Position numbers and translations under genes: made by a program. This document shows positions 1 through 8,264 of a stretch of 64,000 nucleotides of DNA, piece after piece (the first letter of the stretch is position 1; the number at the start of each line of letters is the position of its first letter). The notes under the pieces were generated by a model. It saw only the letters and a program-made list of their open reading frames with translations. It searched no databases and was not told where the DNA came from. This DNA comes from Kiritimatiellia bacterium (lineage in GTDB: Bacteria > Verrucomicrobiota > Kiritimatiellia > RFP12 > UBA1067). The stretch is from the NCBI GenBank assembly GCA_017403825.1, contig JAFRDO010000087.1, forward strand, positions 27,240 through 91,239, written 5' to 3'.

Positions 1-1196
1 TTCACGATCATCGCCGCAATGCCATTGTCTCCCTTCGCCGCCGCGACCCAGACCTTCGCGGCGTCGCTAGTCGCCAAGACGGCCTTGCCCGCCTTGCGCA
101 GTTCGTTGAACGCCATGAACGCATAGTACGCCTTGTGCGGCTTGTATGTGAGCGGATTGAAGAGCGGACTGTAGTTGCCGACGCCGCACCGCGCGTCATA
201 GATGGCGGCCGAATCCACCGGCCCGTTCTGGAGCCCGACCAGCACCGCCGCGACCTCCGCCGCCTGCTGCGCCGTACCGAGCTTGTCGTGATTCGGCGCG
301 GGCAGCCATTCGTTGAAGCAGGTCTCCAGCCCGACGTATCCGGCTTTGTCCAGGCTGCTGCGCACGTAGGCCGTCTGCTCCATCATCTGCTCGACGCCAG
401 AATAACTGTGGTAGGAGAAGAAGTCGATGGGGCATTCGTGCTCCTTGATGTACTTCAGGAACGCATGGAAGCAGTCGAACTGGAATTTCGCGCGGGGGTT
501 CTTGTCCTTGCGGTTGATCCAAGTTACGCCGCAGCTCGCGAAGCCTCCGATCTTGAGGTGCGGGAACTTCGCCTTAAGATGCTTGGACGAGACGTCATAG
601 AGACGACAGTATTCCTCGAACGTGCCGTGCCACATCTCGTTCTTCTCGATTGTCTCCCAGTTCTCCGGCTCGTTCCAGATTTCCCAGTAGGTGATCTTGT
701 GCTTGAATCCGTTAGCCCAACCCTCGGTGTAGTGGCGTATCACGTGTTCGCATATCCTCGCCCACTTTGCGAAATCCTTAGGCGGGTCTATGCGGTAGCG
801 CCTGACCGTCGCGTAGTTCTCAATCGTCACTCCAAGGCGGAAGAACGGCTCAACGCCGTGTTCGACAAGCGCGTTGATCAGCAGGTCGGTGAACGCGAAA
901 TCGTAGTTCTTCGGGTCGTTCTCGTCCGCATCGAAATCGCGGAACAGGTTCGGGATGTCCACAAACACGTTGCGCCCGAACATCCCTCCTACGTCATGAA
1001 GGCGCGAAAACGGGATTCCGGCATCCTTCAGGTACTTGAACATCGGATAGTTCCTGAACCCGACGGTGGGTGGCTGTCCGACGCCATTAACAGGCTTGAC
1101 AATTCCAACCTCCTTGTCCGGATCGACCTTCACTTCTACAGCCAAACCAACCAGCGCGACAAGTGCCGCAGACGTGCAAAACATGATTTTCTTCAT
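1..1196 (-). CDS. GH39-like glycoside hydrolase, secreted, C-terminus off the window edge
   Basis: The gene starts at the ATG at 1196 with a GGGG-type ribosome site about 9 nt upstream, and runs off the left edge, so only about 398 codons are visible. Residues 1-20 form a signal peptide (MKKIMFCTSAALVALVGLA). The body is a clan GH-A TIM barrel: WEIWNEPE at about 171-178 carries the expected acid/base Glu (E177), and FNEW at about 294-297 carries the likely nucleophile Glu (E296). This spacing and the NEP/NEW pair fit GH39 (beta-xylosidase/iduronidase type) best; GH5 or GH10 relatives cannot be excluded without the C-terminus. It would act outside the cytoplasm on a plant or host glycan. A -10 lies in the 56-nt gap after ispE, so it is probably transcribed separately. 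Confidence 0.75.
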   Translation of the reverse strand, partial: MKKIMFCTSAALVALVGLAVEVKVDPDKEVGIVKPVNGVGQPPTVGFRNYPMFKYLKDAGIPFSRLHDVGGMFGRNVFVDIPNLFRDFDADENDPKNYDFAFTDLLINALVEHGVEPFFRLGVTIENYATVRRYRIDPPKDFAKWARICEHVIRHYTEGWANGFKHKITYWEIWNEPENWETIEKNEMWHGTFEEYCRLYDVSSKHLKAKFPHLKIGGFASCGVTWINRKDKNPRAKFQFDCFHAFLKYIKEHECPIDFFSYHSYSGVEQMMEQTAYVRSSLDKAGYVGLETCFNEWLPAPNHDKLGTAQQAAEVAAVLVGLQNGPVDSAAIYDARCGVGNYSPLFNPLTYKPHKAYYAFMAFNELRKAGKAVLATSDAAKVWVAAAKGDNGIAAMIV

Positions 1197-1233
1197 CTGG
1201 AATGTCCCCTTCTTTGTTCCTGCATTTGTTTTT

Positions 1234-1242
1234 ATGATACCA
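1234..1242 (-). promoter_or_regulatory. extended -10 promoter of the GH39-like gene
   Basis: On the minus strand the bases read TGG followed by TATCAT, a near-consensus extended -10, 37 nt upstream of the start codon at 1196. Confidence 0.45.
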
Positions 1243-1252
1243 CAAAAGCATC

Positions 1253-2071
1253 CTAGCGGCAACGGGAAAGTGCCGAAAGCGGGCGAACCACGAACGACAC
1301 GAATCCAGCCGCCGTGACGCGCGCAGCGATGCGCTCCGCAGACTGCTCGTCGTCAGCAAAGCCGAACGCGGTAGCGCCGGAGCCGCTCATCATCACCTTC
1401 TCGGCGCCTGCGTCGGAAAGTGTGCCGATTGCCGCCGCGATTTCCGGGTGGAGCTCGCATGCCGCCTCCTGAAGCCCGTTGGCAAGGTTCTTCACAGTCC
1501 CGTCACCAGGACGGCACCTCGCATACACCTCTGCCGTCGAAGAGCGGACCTGCGGATTGACAAGAACGATGAAATCGCCAATTCCGAGCGGAGCGACTTC
1601 TACGTCGCCGAGAACCCGGACTCTCTCGCCACGCCCTTCCATAAGGACCGGATGTCGAAAATGCTGCGCCAGCACAAGCGACGGGACGTCGCTTCCGACG
1701 CCAGCCCCGATCACTGCCAGCTCCATCGGCGTCTTTCCGAGGCCCCACATCTCGTTCAGCGCAAGGAGCGTAGCCGCGGCGTCCGCGCTGCCTCCTCCAA
1801 GGCCTCCGCCCTCGGGGATGCGCTTCTCAGTCTTAATGGAAACACCGCCGCGCGCGCCGTAGGCAAGGAGAGCCTTGGCCGCCCTTGCGGTGAGATCGTC
1901 ATCGCCATACGGACCGTCAGAGACGACAACTCCCTCCGCCGCGTCGGCAAGCGTCAAAGTGTCGGAAAGCGATATCGGCAAAACGACGGAGCGTATGTCA
2001 TGGTAGCCGTCATCGCGGACGCCCAGTACCTCGAGCGTCAGGTTGACCTTGGCGTATGCCGAAACGGTCAC
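1253..2071 (-). CDS. ispE: 4-diphosphocytidyl-2-C-methyl-D-erythritol kinase
   Basis: GHMP-family kinase of the MEP isoprenoid pathway that phosphorylates the 2-hydroxyl of CDP-methylerythritol in the cytoplasm. The 272-residue product begins VTVSAYAKVNLTLEVLG, the usual IspE N-terminus (AKxNLxLxV). The ATP-binding loop PEGGGLGGGSADAA is intact and the third GHMP motif MSGSGATAFGF lies near the C-terminus. The chosen start is the GTG at 2071, whose GTGA overlaps the stop codon of the upstream aminotransferase; an open frame continues further upstream but only opposite or inside that gene. The 4-nt overlap implies translational coupling. Length is slightly below the 280-300 usual for IspE. Confidence 0.93.
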   Translation of the reverse strand: MTVSAYAKVNLTLEVLGVRDDGYHDIRSVVLPISLSDTLTLADAAEGVVVSDGPYGDDDLTARAAKALLAYGARGGVSIKTEKRIPEGGGLGGGSADAAATLLALNEMWGLGKTPMELAVIGAGVGSDVPSLVLAQHFRHPVLMEGRGERVRVLGDVEVAPLGIGDFIVLVNPQVRSSTAEVYARCRPGDGTVKNLANGLQEAACELHPEIAAAIGTLSDAGAEKVMMSGSGATAFGFADDEQSAERIAARVTAAGFVSFVVRPLSALSRCR

Positions 2072-3342
2072 TGGCGCAAGTCGCGGATCGCCGCGTTGAC
2101 GTTTGCGAAGAGCGTCGCAAGCTTCGCCGTCGGCACGGTGGAGAACGCGATGCGCAGGAGACCAGAGAGAACGATCGTTCCGGTTGAATACTTCTCGACC
2201 AGCAGACGGCGCACTTTCTCCGCATCGACGCCGACAGGCCGCACGCACATGAAGTAGCCCGAGTTGAACGGCATCGCCTCGAAGTTCTCCGCATACTCCG
2301 GATGACGCCGCAGGATGCGGCGAATCTCGGCGTACCGCCGACGCAGCACGGCGTACTTCTGCCGCTTCTGCGCGGCATAATCCGCGTCGGCATAGGCCGC
2401 AACCGCAAGATGCTGTCCTATCGACGAGACGTTGGAGACAGAGCTGCGCACGTTCCCCGCCGCCTTGGCCTCCAGCGCCTTGAGCTGGGCCTCGCTGGCC
2501 CCCTTGAAGGCGAACGAGATGAAACCGACGCGAAGGCCCCACACGTAGTCCTCCTTCGTCGTGCCGTCAAGCTTCACGGCAAGCACGTTCTCGTCAAGCG
2601 TCGCAAACTCGGCGAAGAGCGATTCCCCGTGGACGCCCTTTTCGTAGACGAGGCCGAAATAGGCGTCGTCCAGGAGCACCACGACGCGCTTGCCGCGCCG
2701 CGCCGCCGCCTTGACCGCCGCGACGATGCGCTTCGCGTCGCCGACAGTGGCGGTGTAGCCCGTCGGGTTGTTCGGAAAGTTGAGTATCAGGACCTTCTTC
2801 GCGCCCGGCGCAAGCAGTGCGGCCTTCATGGCGTCCGCGTCAAATGCGCCGCGGCGGAACGTGTTGAAGTGGCGCACGCGGCAGCCTACCGCATCGCGAA
2901 AGATCAGCTCGTAGTTATCCCAGAAGAGATCCGGCACGACAAGCTCGTCGGACGGGCCTGCGAACAGCTCGGCGGCGACCCGCAGCCCGTGCGTGAGCGC
3001 ACCGGTCACGACGGGATTTGAGAACGTCACGCCGCGTAAAGACGGGTTCTTCTTGAACTCCATCGCCCGCCATGCCTCGCGCAGCGCGGGCAGCCCGTAG
3101 CTGCCGGCGTACAGGAACGCCTTCTTGCCGAGGCCGATCCTGCCGGAGAAGCAGTCCATCACAAGCGGCGAACAGTCCTCCTCGAAAGCCATGCCTATCG
3201 TGGCGTTGATGGCGCACTTCCTGGCCTCCGCGCCCTGCCCGAGTATGCCGCCGCTCGGAAAGTACATTCTCCGTCCAGCGGCGGAAAGGAAGGCGACCGC
3301 CGGACCAAGCGCCCTGTTCAACTCCCTTGCAAGCCTGTCCAT
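2068..3342 (-). CDS. class I/II PLP-dependent aminotransferase
   Basis: A 424-residue fold-type I PLP enzyme. Visible motifs are NFPNNPTGYT at about 192-201 (substrate/PLP loop with the conserved Asn-Pro), a DDAYFGLVYE strand whose Asp should bind the pyridine nitrogen, and KLDGTTKEDYVWGLRVGF, in which TTKE supplies the probable Schiff-base lysine and the following Arg-containing strand the phosphate/substrate side. The start at 3342 has AAGG 6 nt upstream. It lies 19 nt after a secreted protein gene and overlaps ispE by 4 nt, so the three are probably co-transcribed. The substrate cannot be read from the sequence; an aspartate- or alanine-type activity is as likely as any other. Confidence 0.8.
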   Translation of the reverse strand: MDRLARELNRALGPAVAFLSAAGRRMYFPSGGILGQGAEARKCAINATIGMAFEEDCSPLVMDCFSGRIGLGKKAFLYAGSYGLPALREAWRAMEFKKNPSLRGVTFSNPVVTGALTHGLRVAAELFAGPSDELVVPDLFWDNYELIFRDAVGCRVRHFNTFRRGAFDADAMKAALLAPGAKKVLILNFPNNPTGYTATVGDAKRIVAAVKAAARRGKRVVVLLDDAYFGLVYEKGVHGESLFAEFATLDENVLAVKLDGTTKEDYVWGLRVGFISFAFKGASEAQLKALEAKAAGNVRSSVSNVSSIGQHLAVAAYADADYAAQKRQKYAVLRRRYAEIRRILRRHPEYAENFEAMPFNSGYFMCVRPVGVDAEKVRRLLVEKYSTGTIVLSGLLRIAFSTVPTAKLATLFANVNAAIRDLRQ

Positions 3343-3361
3343 AGCCTTGATCCCGAACCTT

Positions 3362-4198
3362 TCACAACAACGGCTTGGACAAGTCGTCTATCATGTTCTT
3401 CCACTCCGTCTCGCGCTTGAGCTTTGAGAACCGCTCCTGAAGCCGCGGGTAGTCGACGCGGTTGCGGTACAGCTCTTCGCACAGCACCTCGTTGAGGTAG
3501 ACCAGCCCCGCTGCGCGGACGGCCGAGCGGAAGGCAGCCAGGTTTTCCGAGCGTCGCTGGAGCTCCGGCAGCTTCTCAAGAAGCATGAACGCGCTGCGGG
3601 CGTCGCCTGACACGCGCGAATAGCTGTCGCCGAAGCAGATAAAACCGCCGTTGCGGAGAATGCTGTCGATCTCGGTGCGTACGGCGTTTATACGCGCCGT
3701 CAGGGCCCTTGTCGTGGCATTGGTGACGAATTCGCCATCTAGCGAATAGGATACCGACACCTTAGGCTTTGCCGGCGCAGACGGACGCTGATACGAATAC
3801 GGCGAAGCACGCTTCTTCGGCTTCGGGTCGTCGTCAAAGAGGTCGTCCAGCGAGCTGTCATCGAAGTCGTCGTACACGTCTGCAACCGGCGCAGGCGCGG
3901 GCGCGGGCGCCGCAGGCGTCTCCGTCTTGACTACCTTTACGCCCTTCTGCGTCTTAAGGAACTCGTTCCAGTTTACGATTTGCCCGGTAACGGGCGTGGA
4001 GTTTATGCGGATGCCGTTGCCCCAGCGCTCCACCACATAGGGAGGCTCGATGTACTTGCCCTCGACGAACACCACGCCTTTCGAGAACGATCCGCCCTTA
4101 GTGCAGCCCAAGGCTTTCACGCTTGCCTTAGGTATCTCTGGCATGGCAAACGCCGCGGCCGAAACCACAGCTGCAATGGCCAAAGCCCAGACTCTCAT
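3362..4198 (-). CDS. secreted protein of unknown function with Pro/Ala linker
   Basis: A 278-residue protein not recognised as any named family. Residues 1-18 are a typical signal peptide (MRVWALAIAAVVSAAAFA). After it comes a small globular part (about 19-95), an Ala/Pro-rich stretch near 96-106, a very acidic segment (DDFDDSSLDDLFDDD), and a basic/helical C-terminal half (about 150-278) rich in Leu and Arg. The layout suggests an envelope protein with a flexible linker between two domains. Ribosome sites AAAGGA and GGAG precede the ATG. It is first in a probable operon with the aminotransferase and ispE; the association does not suggest a shared function. Confidence 0.65.
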   Translation of the reverse strand: MRVWALAIAAVVSAAAFAMPEIPKASVKALGCTKGGSFSKGVVFVEGKYIEPPYVVERWGNGIRINSTPVTGQIVNWNEFLKTQKGVKVVKTETPAAPAPAPAPVADVYDDFDDSSLDDLFDDDPKPKKRASPYSYQRPSAPAKPKVSVSYSLDGEFVTNATTRALTARINAVRTEIDSILRNGGFICFGDSYSRVSGDARSAFMLLEKLPELQRRSENLAAFRSAVRAAGLVYLNEVLCEELYRNRVDYPRLQERFSKLKRETEWKNMIDDLSKPLL

Positions 4199-4285
4199 GA
4201 CTCCTGTTCCTTTCGATTCTCGTTCATATTAAAAGATCCCGCATTGCCGTAGCACAGAACCCCCGGAACCCGTCGTTCCAAAGTC

Positions 4286-4299
4286 GGGGCTGACGCCCC
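4286..4299 (-). terminator. possible weak terminator hairpin after pheT
   Basis: A 5-bp GGGGC/GCCCC stem with a TGAC loop sits about 70 nt downstream of the pheT stop. Only a short run of T follows, so it is a weak intrinsic terminator at best. The remaining 4199-4367 gap shows no gene. Confidence 0.25.
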
Positions 4300-4367
4300 A
4301 TCCTCAAATGTCGGTCGAAGAAATATCTGCTGAATCCGCGTGCAACACAGGACCTACGCTCCAAGTC

Positions 4368-6797
4368 TCACCCCTCCCTCACCTCGATTCCGGCGGTTGC
4401 CTTGAGGGCTTCGACAATCCGCCGAAAGGCCGTTCCGACCTCGTCGTCAGTCAGCGTCTTCTCGGAGCTGCGGAACTCCAGAGAGTACGCCCGCGACTCC
4501 TTGAATATGTCAAACAGCTCAATCCGCGACAGCTCCTTGCCGCCGTTCTTCCGTATGACGCGCACGATGGCGTCGTTAGTCACTCCAGGAGCGACCCGCA
4601 GGGCTATGTCGCGGCGCACGCACGGGAACTGCGGCGGCGCAGACACCCGACCCACGGCGGCGGTGTTCTTCAGCAGCGGTTCAAGCTCAAGCTCGCACAG
4701 CGCCATCTGGGCCGTCAGCCGGTACGGATGGCGCAGCCGCGCGCTCACGGCGCCAAGGACGCCCACGGGCCTGCCGTTCAGCTTCACCTGAAGCGACGCG
4801 CCCTTAGCGAATGCCGGGAAGTCGTACGCGACGAACTCGATGCGGCCAGCATGCAGACGCAAGACAAGCTCCTCAACCGCACCCTTCAGCCACAGCACCG
4901 CCTCCTCCTCGGACACAGCTGCCCTTCTGCGCAGGACCTCGCGTCCGACCGGACCGAAGAAGCCCATCGAAAGCTTCGCGCGCTCCGTCGGCGATCCGTC
5001 GGCGCTGCGGCCGAACACCTTGCCCATCTCGAACAGCAAGGCGGAATCGAGCTGGTGCGCGGCATTGCGCCCCAGCGACGCGTAGAGCTGCGGAAGGAGA
5101 CTGTCTCGCATCACGCCGTATTCCGCCGAGACCGGGTCGGGAATAGGAAGCCGCGCGGCGCGCGTCTCGGGACGCGGGTCGAAGTCGTCCAGCTCCCTGG
5201 CGCTCAGGAACGAATAGTGCATCGCCTCGGAAAAACCGAGAGCAAGGCACGTCTCGCGCACCTTGCACTTCGCACGGAAAGGCGCATCGTCCAGGTCCGA
5301 GACGCTGGGCGCGGAAGGCATCGTGTCGGGTATGTTGTCCAGCCCGTAGATACGGGCGATCTCCTCCACGAGGTCGGCCTCCATCGTGAGGTCCCAGCGC
5401 CAGGAAGGTATGCGGAACGCAACCGATTCGGAAGCGGCAAAGTGGTTTGAGCCGGCCTCAACCGGCTTGATGCCGAGCCAACCGAGAACGAACACCATCG
5501 CGTCGTTGCCGATATTGATGCCGATAAGCTGACGCGCCCTCGCGAAGTCGAGCGTCACGTCGGCGTTGAGGGGACGCTGCCTGCTGTCGACGTCGACGAG
5601 GCCCCGCGCGACCTTGGCCGCGCCGTACTTCTGCAGAAGATGCGCCGCGCGGCGGGACGCGAAATCCGCCAAGTCCTTGTCGACGCCGCGAATGTAGCGG
5701 TAGCTCGACTCGCTGGCAAGCCCCAAGCGGGTGGACGTCTCCTTTATGCCGACAGGCTCGAACAACGCGCTTTCCAGCATTACCGAAGTCGTCCCGGGCG
5801 CAATGCCGGAATCCTCCCCGCCCATCACTCCGGCCACGGCATTCGGCTTTTCCGCGTCGCAGATCATCAGCATCGACGGGTCCAGCTTCCTCTCGACGCC
5901 GTCCAGCGTCTTCATCGTCTCGCCAGGCTTCGCGTTGCGCACCACGATCGTGCGGTCCTTGAGCTTCGTGTAGTCGAACGCGTGAAGCGGCTGGCCGAGC
6001 TCCAGCATCACGTAGTTCGTCACGTCGACGGCCAGACCCAGCGACCGTACCCCGCAAAGCTCGAGACGCTTCGCCATCAGCTCCGGCGACGGGGCGTCCG
6101 GAGTCATCTCGGTGATGACGCGCGCCGTGTAGCGCAGGCACTTCTCCGGCGCCTCCACGACGACCTTCACCTCGTCGCCAGCATCAACGTCCGTCTCGGC
6201 GAAGTCGACAGGCGGCAGCGTAACCTGACGGTGCAGGATCGCGCCGAACTCCCGCGCAATGCCGATTATCGAAAGCGCGTCCGGACGGTTCCACGTGACC
6301 TCGATGTCGAACACCGTCTCAGGCTTTTCGCCTGCGACGACGTCGCGCACAAAGGAGCCGACCTTCGTCTCGGGAGGGAACTCAATTATGCCGGCGGCCC
6401 CCTCGCCTATCTGAAGCTCCTTCTCGGAGCAGCACATTCCGAAAGACTCGACGCCGCGAAGCTTGCTCTTCTTGATCTTGAACCCGCCCTCCGGCACTAC
6501 GGCGCCTATCTTCGCGAACGCGGTCTTAATTCCCGTGCGCACGTTCGGCGCGCCGCACACGACCTGATACTCCTCCGCACCGTCCGTCACGCGGCAGACG
6601 TGCAGATGGTCGCTGTCGGGGTGAGGCTCGCACGCCGTCACCTCCACAACCACGAAGAAATCGGAAAGCGGAACGCCGCCGACCGTCTCGACGGCCTCCA
6701 CCTGTAGCCCCGCCCGCGTCAGCTTCTCCGCAAGCTCGGCCACAGGAAGGTCGTCGACCTTCACATAATCATTCAGCCACGACAGGGGCAGTTTCAT
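4368..6797 (-). CDS. pheT: phenylalanyl-tRNA synthetase beta subunit
   Basis: The beta chain of the alpha2-beta2 enzyme that charges tRNA-Phe in the cytoplasm. The 809-residue length is normal. The N-terminus MKLPLSWLNDYVKV is the standard opening. A tRNA-binding OB domain follows at about 40-150 (HPDSDHLHVCRV, CGAPNVRTG), then B3/B4 editing and B5 regions (FDIEVTWNRPDALS, MLELGQPLHAFDY), the catalytic-like core, and a C-terminal ferredoxin-fold anticodon-binding domain (PCVRRDIALRV, FDIFKE, SLEFRSSEKTLTDDEV). The start codon lies 29 nt inside the end of the upstream gene, so the two are probably translated from one mRNA. pheS is not adjacent on either side, which is less common than a pheST pair. 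Confidence 0.97.
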   Translation of the reverse strand: MKLPLSWLNDYVKVDDLPVAELAEKLTRAGLQVEAVETVGGVPLSDFFVVVEVTACEPHPDSDHLHVCRVTDGAEEYQVVCGAPNVRTGIKTAFAKIGAVVPEGGFKIKKSKLRGVESFGMCCSEKELQIGEGAAGIIEFPPETKVGSFVRDVVAGEKPETVFDIEVTWNRPDALSIIGIAREFGAILHRQVTLPPVDFAETDVDAGDEVKVVVEAPEKCLRYTARVITEMTPDAPSPELMAKRLELCGVRSLGLAVDVTNYVMLELGQPLHAFDYTKLKDRTIVVRNAKPGETMKTLDGVERKLDPSMLMICDAEKPNAVAGVMGGEDSGIAPGTTSVMLESALFEPVGIKETSTRLGLASESSYRYIRGVDKDLADFASRRAAHLLQKYGAAKVARGLVDVDSRQRPLNADVTLDFARARQLIGINIGNDAMVFVLGWLGIKPVEAGSNHFAASESVAFRIPSWRWDLTMEADLVEEIARIYGLDNIPDTMPSAPSVSDLDDAPFRAKCKVRETCLALGFSEAMHYSFLSARELDDFDPRPETRAARLPIPDPVSAEYGVMRDSLLPQLYASLGRNAAHQLDSALLFEMGKVFGRSADGSPTERAKLSMGFFGPVGREVLRRRAAVSEEEAVLWLKGAVEELVLRLHAGRIEFVAYDFPAFAKGASLQVKLNGRPVGVLGAVSARLRHPYRLTAQMALCELELEPLLKNTAAVGRVSAPPQFPCVRRDIALRVAPGVTNDAIVRVIRKNGGKELSRIELFDIFKESRAYSLEFRSSEKTLTDDEVGTAFRRIVEALKATAGIEVREG

Positions 6798-8226
6798 CTT
6801 TCGCTTCCTCTTTCACTTCCTCTACCGCCGCCACGGCCTGCACCGGCTCCTTCTCCTCAACCGGAGCCTCAGCCTTTTCCTCGACCTTCCCTTCGGGCTT
6901 TTCCTCCGCCTTCCCCTCGGGCTTCTTGGTGCGCTTCTTCCACTGCGGCCCATACTTGGGGAACTTCTCGACCATCGAATAGACACCGTTGGTGAACGCT
7001 ACGGCGTGACCGGTGGTGACAAGCCAGTTCAGGTGCTTCTCGAAGTCAGACCCCTGCGGGAACTCGCTCTTGTCGCAGCACGGATGGCTGGAGACGAATT
7101 CCGCGGCCGCGGCAAGCTCGGGGATGGCGTGGGCGGAGTCGAACTCACGGTACTCCACGTTTGTCACGAACTCCGGACCGCGCGCATCGTTCGCCCGGAA
7201 GAACTTCATCTTGCGGTGATGGAACGCGCCGCGAAGCGCGTAGCACATGGCGTACGGCGCCCGCCTCTCGGCCTCCAGCGCGTTGCGCACGGCAGCCTGC
7301 AGCGACCTCACCGGACTCTTCAGCGCGACGTCCGCCGTAATCATGAGGTTCTTCGGGGCGGACAGCAGCGACGCCAGTATCGTCCTCTTCAGCTCGCCTT
7401 CCGCCTGTTCGCGCGTAAGGCCCTGAGCCCCTTCCGCCGCGCCCTTGGCGAAGAACAGCGTCTTCTTCGTCGCGCCCTTGCGCCATTCCTCGATAGCTTC
7501 CGCGTCGCGCACCATCTCTATGCGGGCGCGGTACTGGTCCTCGGGCATGTCGGGATAGCGCGTGCGGATCATCTCGCGAACGACCGAGTTGAACTCGTGC
7601 ACGTTCGGCGGCCCGAGCAGCACGCCCGACAGGCCGCACTTCGCGACACAGGTGAAGTTACCCTTAGGAGGCTCGCAGTCAACCTCCTTCGCGTCGTAAT
7701 AGTCGGCCAGGTGCGCGCTCAGCACGTGAGCGACCACGTCGCCCTCCTCCAGCGCGGCACAGCCACATGCCTTGCACTGGTGGAAAGAGGGCGGCGCGGA
7801 CGAATCGGCGCGAGGCGTTATCTTCGCCAGCACCGACATCGGGTTATCGAGGAAGAAGTACGCGAGATCCTTCAGCTTGTAGGCGTGAATGTCCTGCTGG
7901 ATACGGCGGATGATCGCGCCAAGTGCCTTAGTCTCCGGCAGCAGCTTCACTTCGACGTCGAGCGGACGCTCGCGCGGAACAAACGGCTTGCGGTCCCCAA
8001 ACGGCTTGCGATCCCCGAAGGACCGGCGGTCGCCGAACGACTTGCGGTCGCCGCCTGACTGCCTGCGGTCGCCGAACGGCCGCTGGCCCTTGCCGGAATC
8101 ACGGCCGCGCCCGTCCTCCACGGACGGGCGGACCTTGCCTACGCTCACGCCAGCCGACTTCCGCGCCCAGTCGGGCGTGAAGTCGATGGACCCCAAGTCA
8201 AGCATGCCGCTGTTCTCTTCGCTCAT
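6769..8226 (-). CDS. putative nucleic-acid-binding protein with FGDR repeats and C2H2-type zinc finger
   Basis: A 485-residue protein of no named family that I recognise. Residues 50-82 are an Arg-rich low-complexity tract made of repeated FGDR(K/R) units, like the RGG-type tails that help RNA-binding proteins. Residues 151-172 carry C-x2-C-x12-H-x4-H, the spacing of a classical C2H2 zinc finger; more Cys/His follow at about 184-210. The middle (about 195-420) is a mixed globular region and the last 70 residues are a Lys/Glu/Pro/Ala-rich tail. There is no signal peptide. A cytoplasmic RNA- or DNA-binding role is inferred from these features only. It overlaps pheT by 29 nt and has its own promoter 9 nt before its ATG. 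Confidence 0.6.
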   Translation of the reverse strand: MSEENSGMLDLGSIDFTPDWARKSAGVSVGKVRPSVEDGRGRDSGKGQRPFGDRRQSGGDRKSFGDRRSFGDRKPFGDRKPFVPRERPLDVEVKLLPETKALGAIIRRIQQDIHAYKLKDLAYFFLDNPMSVLAKITPRADSSAPPSFHQCKACGCAALEEGDVVAHVLSAHLADYYDAKEVDCEPPKGNFTCVAKCGLSGVLLGPPNVHEFNSVVREMIRTRYPDMPEDQYRARIEMVRDAEAIEEWRKGATKKTLFFAKGAAEGAQGLTREQAEGELKRTILASLLSAPKNLMITADVALKSPVRSLQAAVRNALEAERRAPYAMCYALRGAFHHRKMKFFRANDARGPEFVTNVEYREFDSAHAIPELAAAAEFVSSHPCCDKSEFPQGSDFEKHLNWLVTTGHAVAFTNGVYSMVEKFPKYGPQWKKRTKKPEGKAEEKPEGKVEEKAEAPVEEKEPVQAVAAVEEVKEEAKDETAPVVAE

Positions 8227-8235
8227 AACCCGTAT

Positions 8236-8244
8236 ATTATACCA
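8236..8244 (-). promoter_or_regulatory. extended -10 promoter 9 nt from the start codon at 8226
   Basis: TGG-TATAAT on the minus strand, separated from the ATG at 8226 by only 9 nt, predicting a transcript with almost no 5' leader. Confidence 0.55.
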
Positions 8245-8264
8245 TTATCTGCCGCGCAACCGCG

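Noticed and set aside
2072..2542. Upstream extension of the ispE frame by about 157 codons.
   Set aside because: It lies wholly within the aminotransferase gene in another frame, and the GTG at 2071 gives the standard IspE N-terminus.
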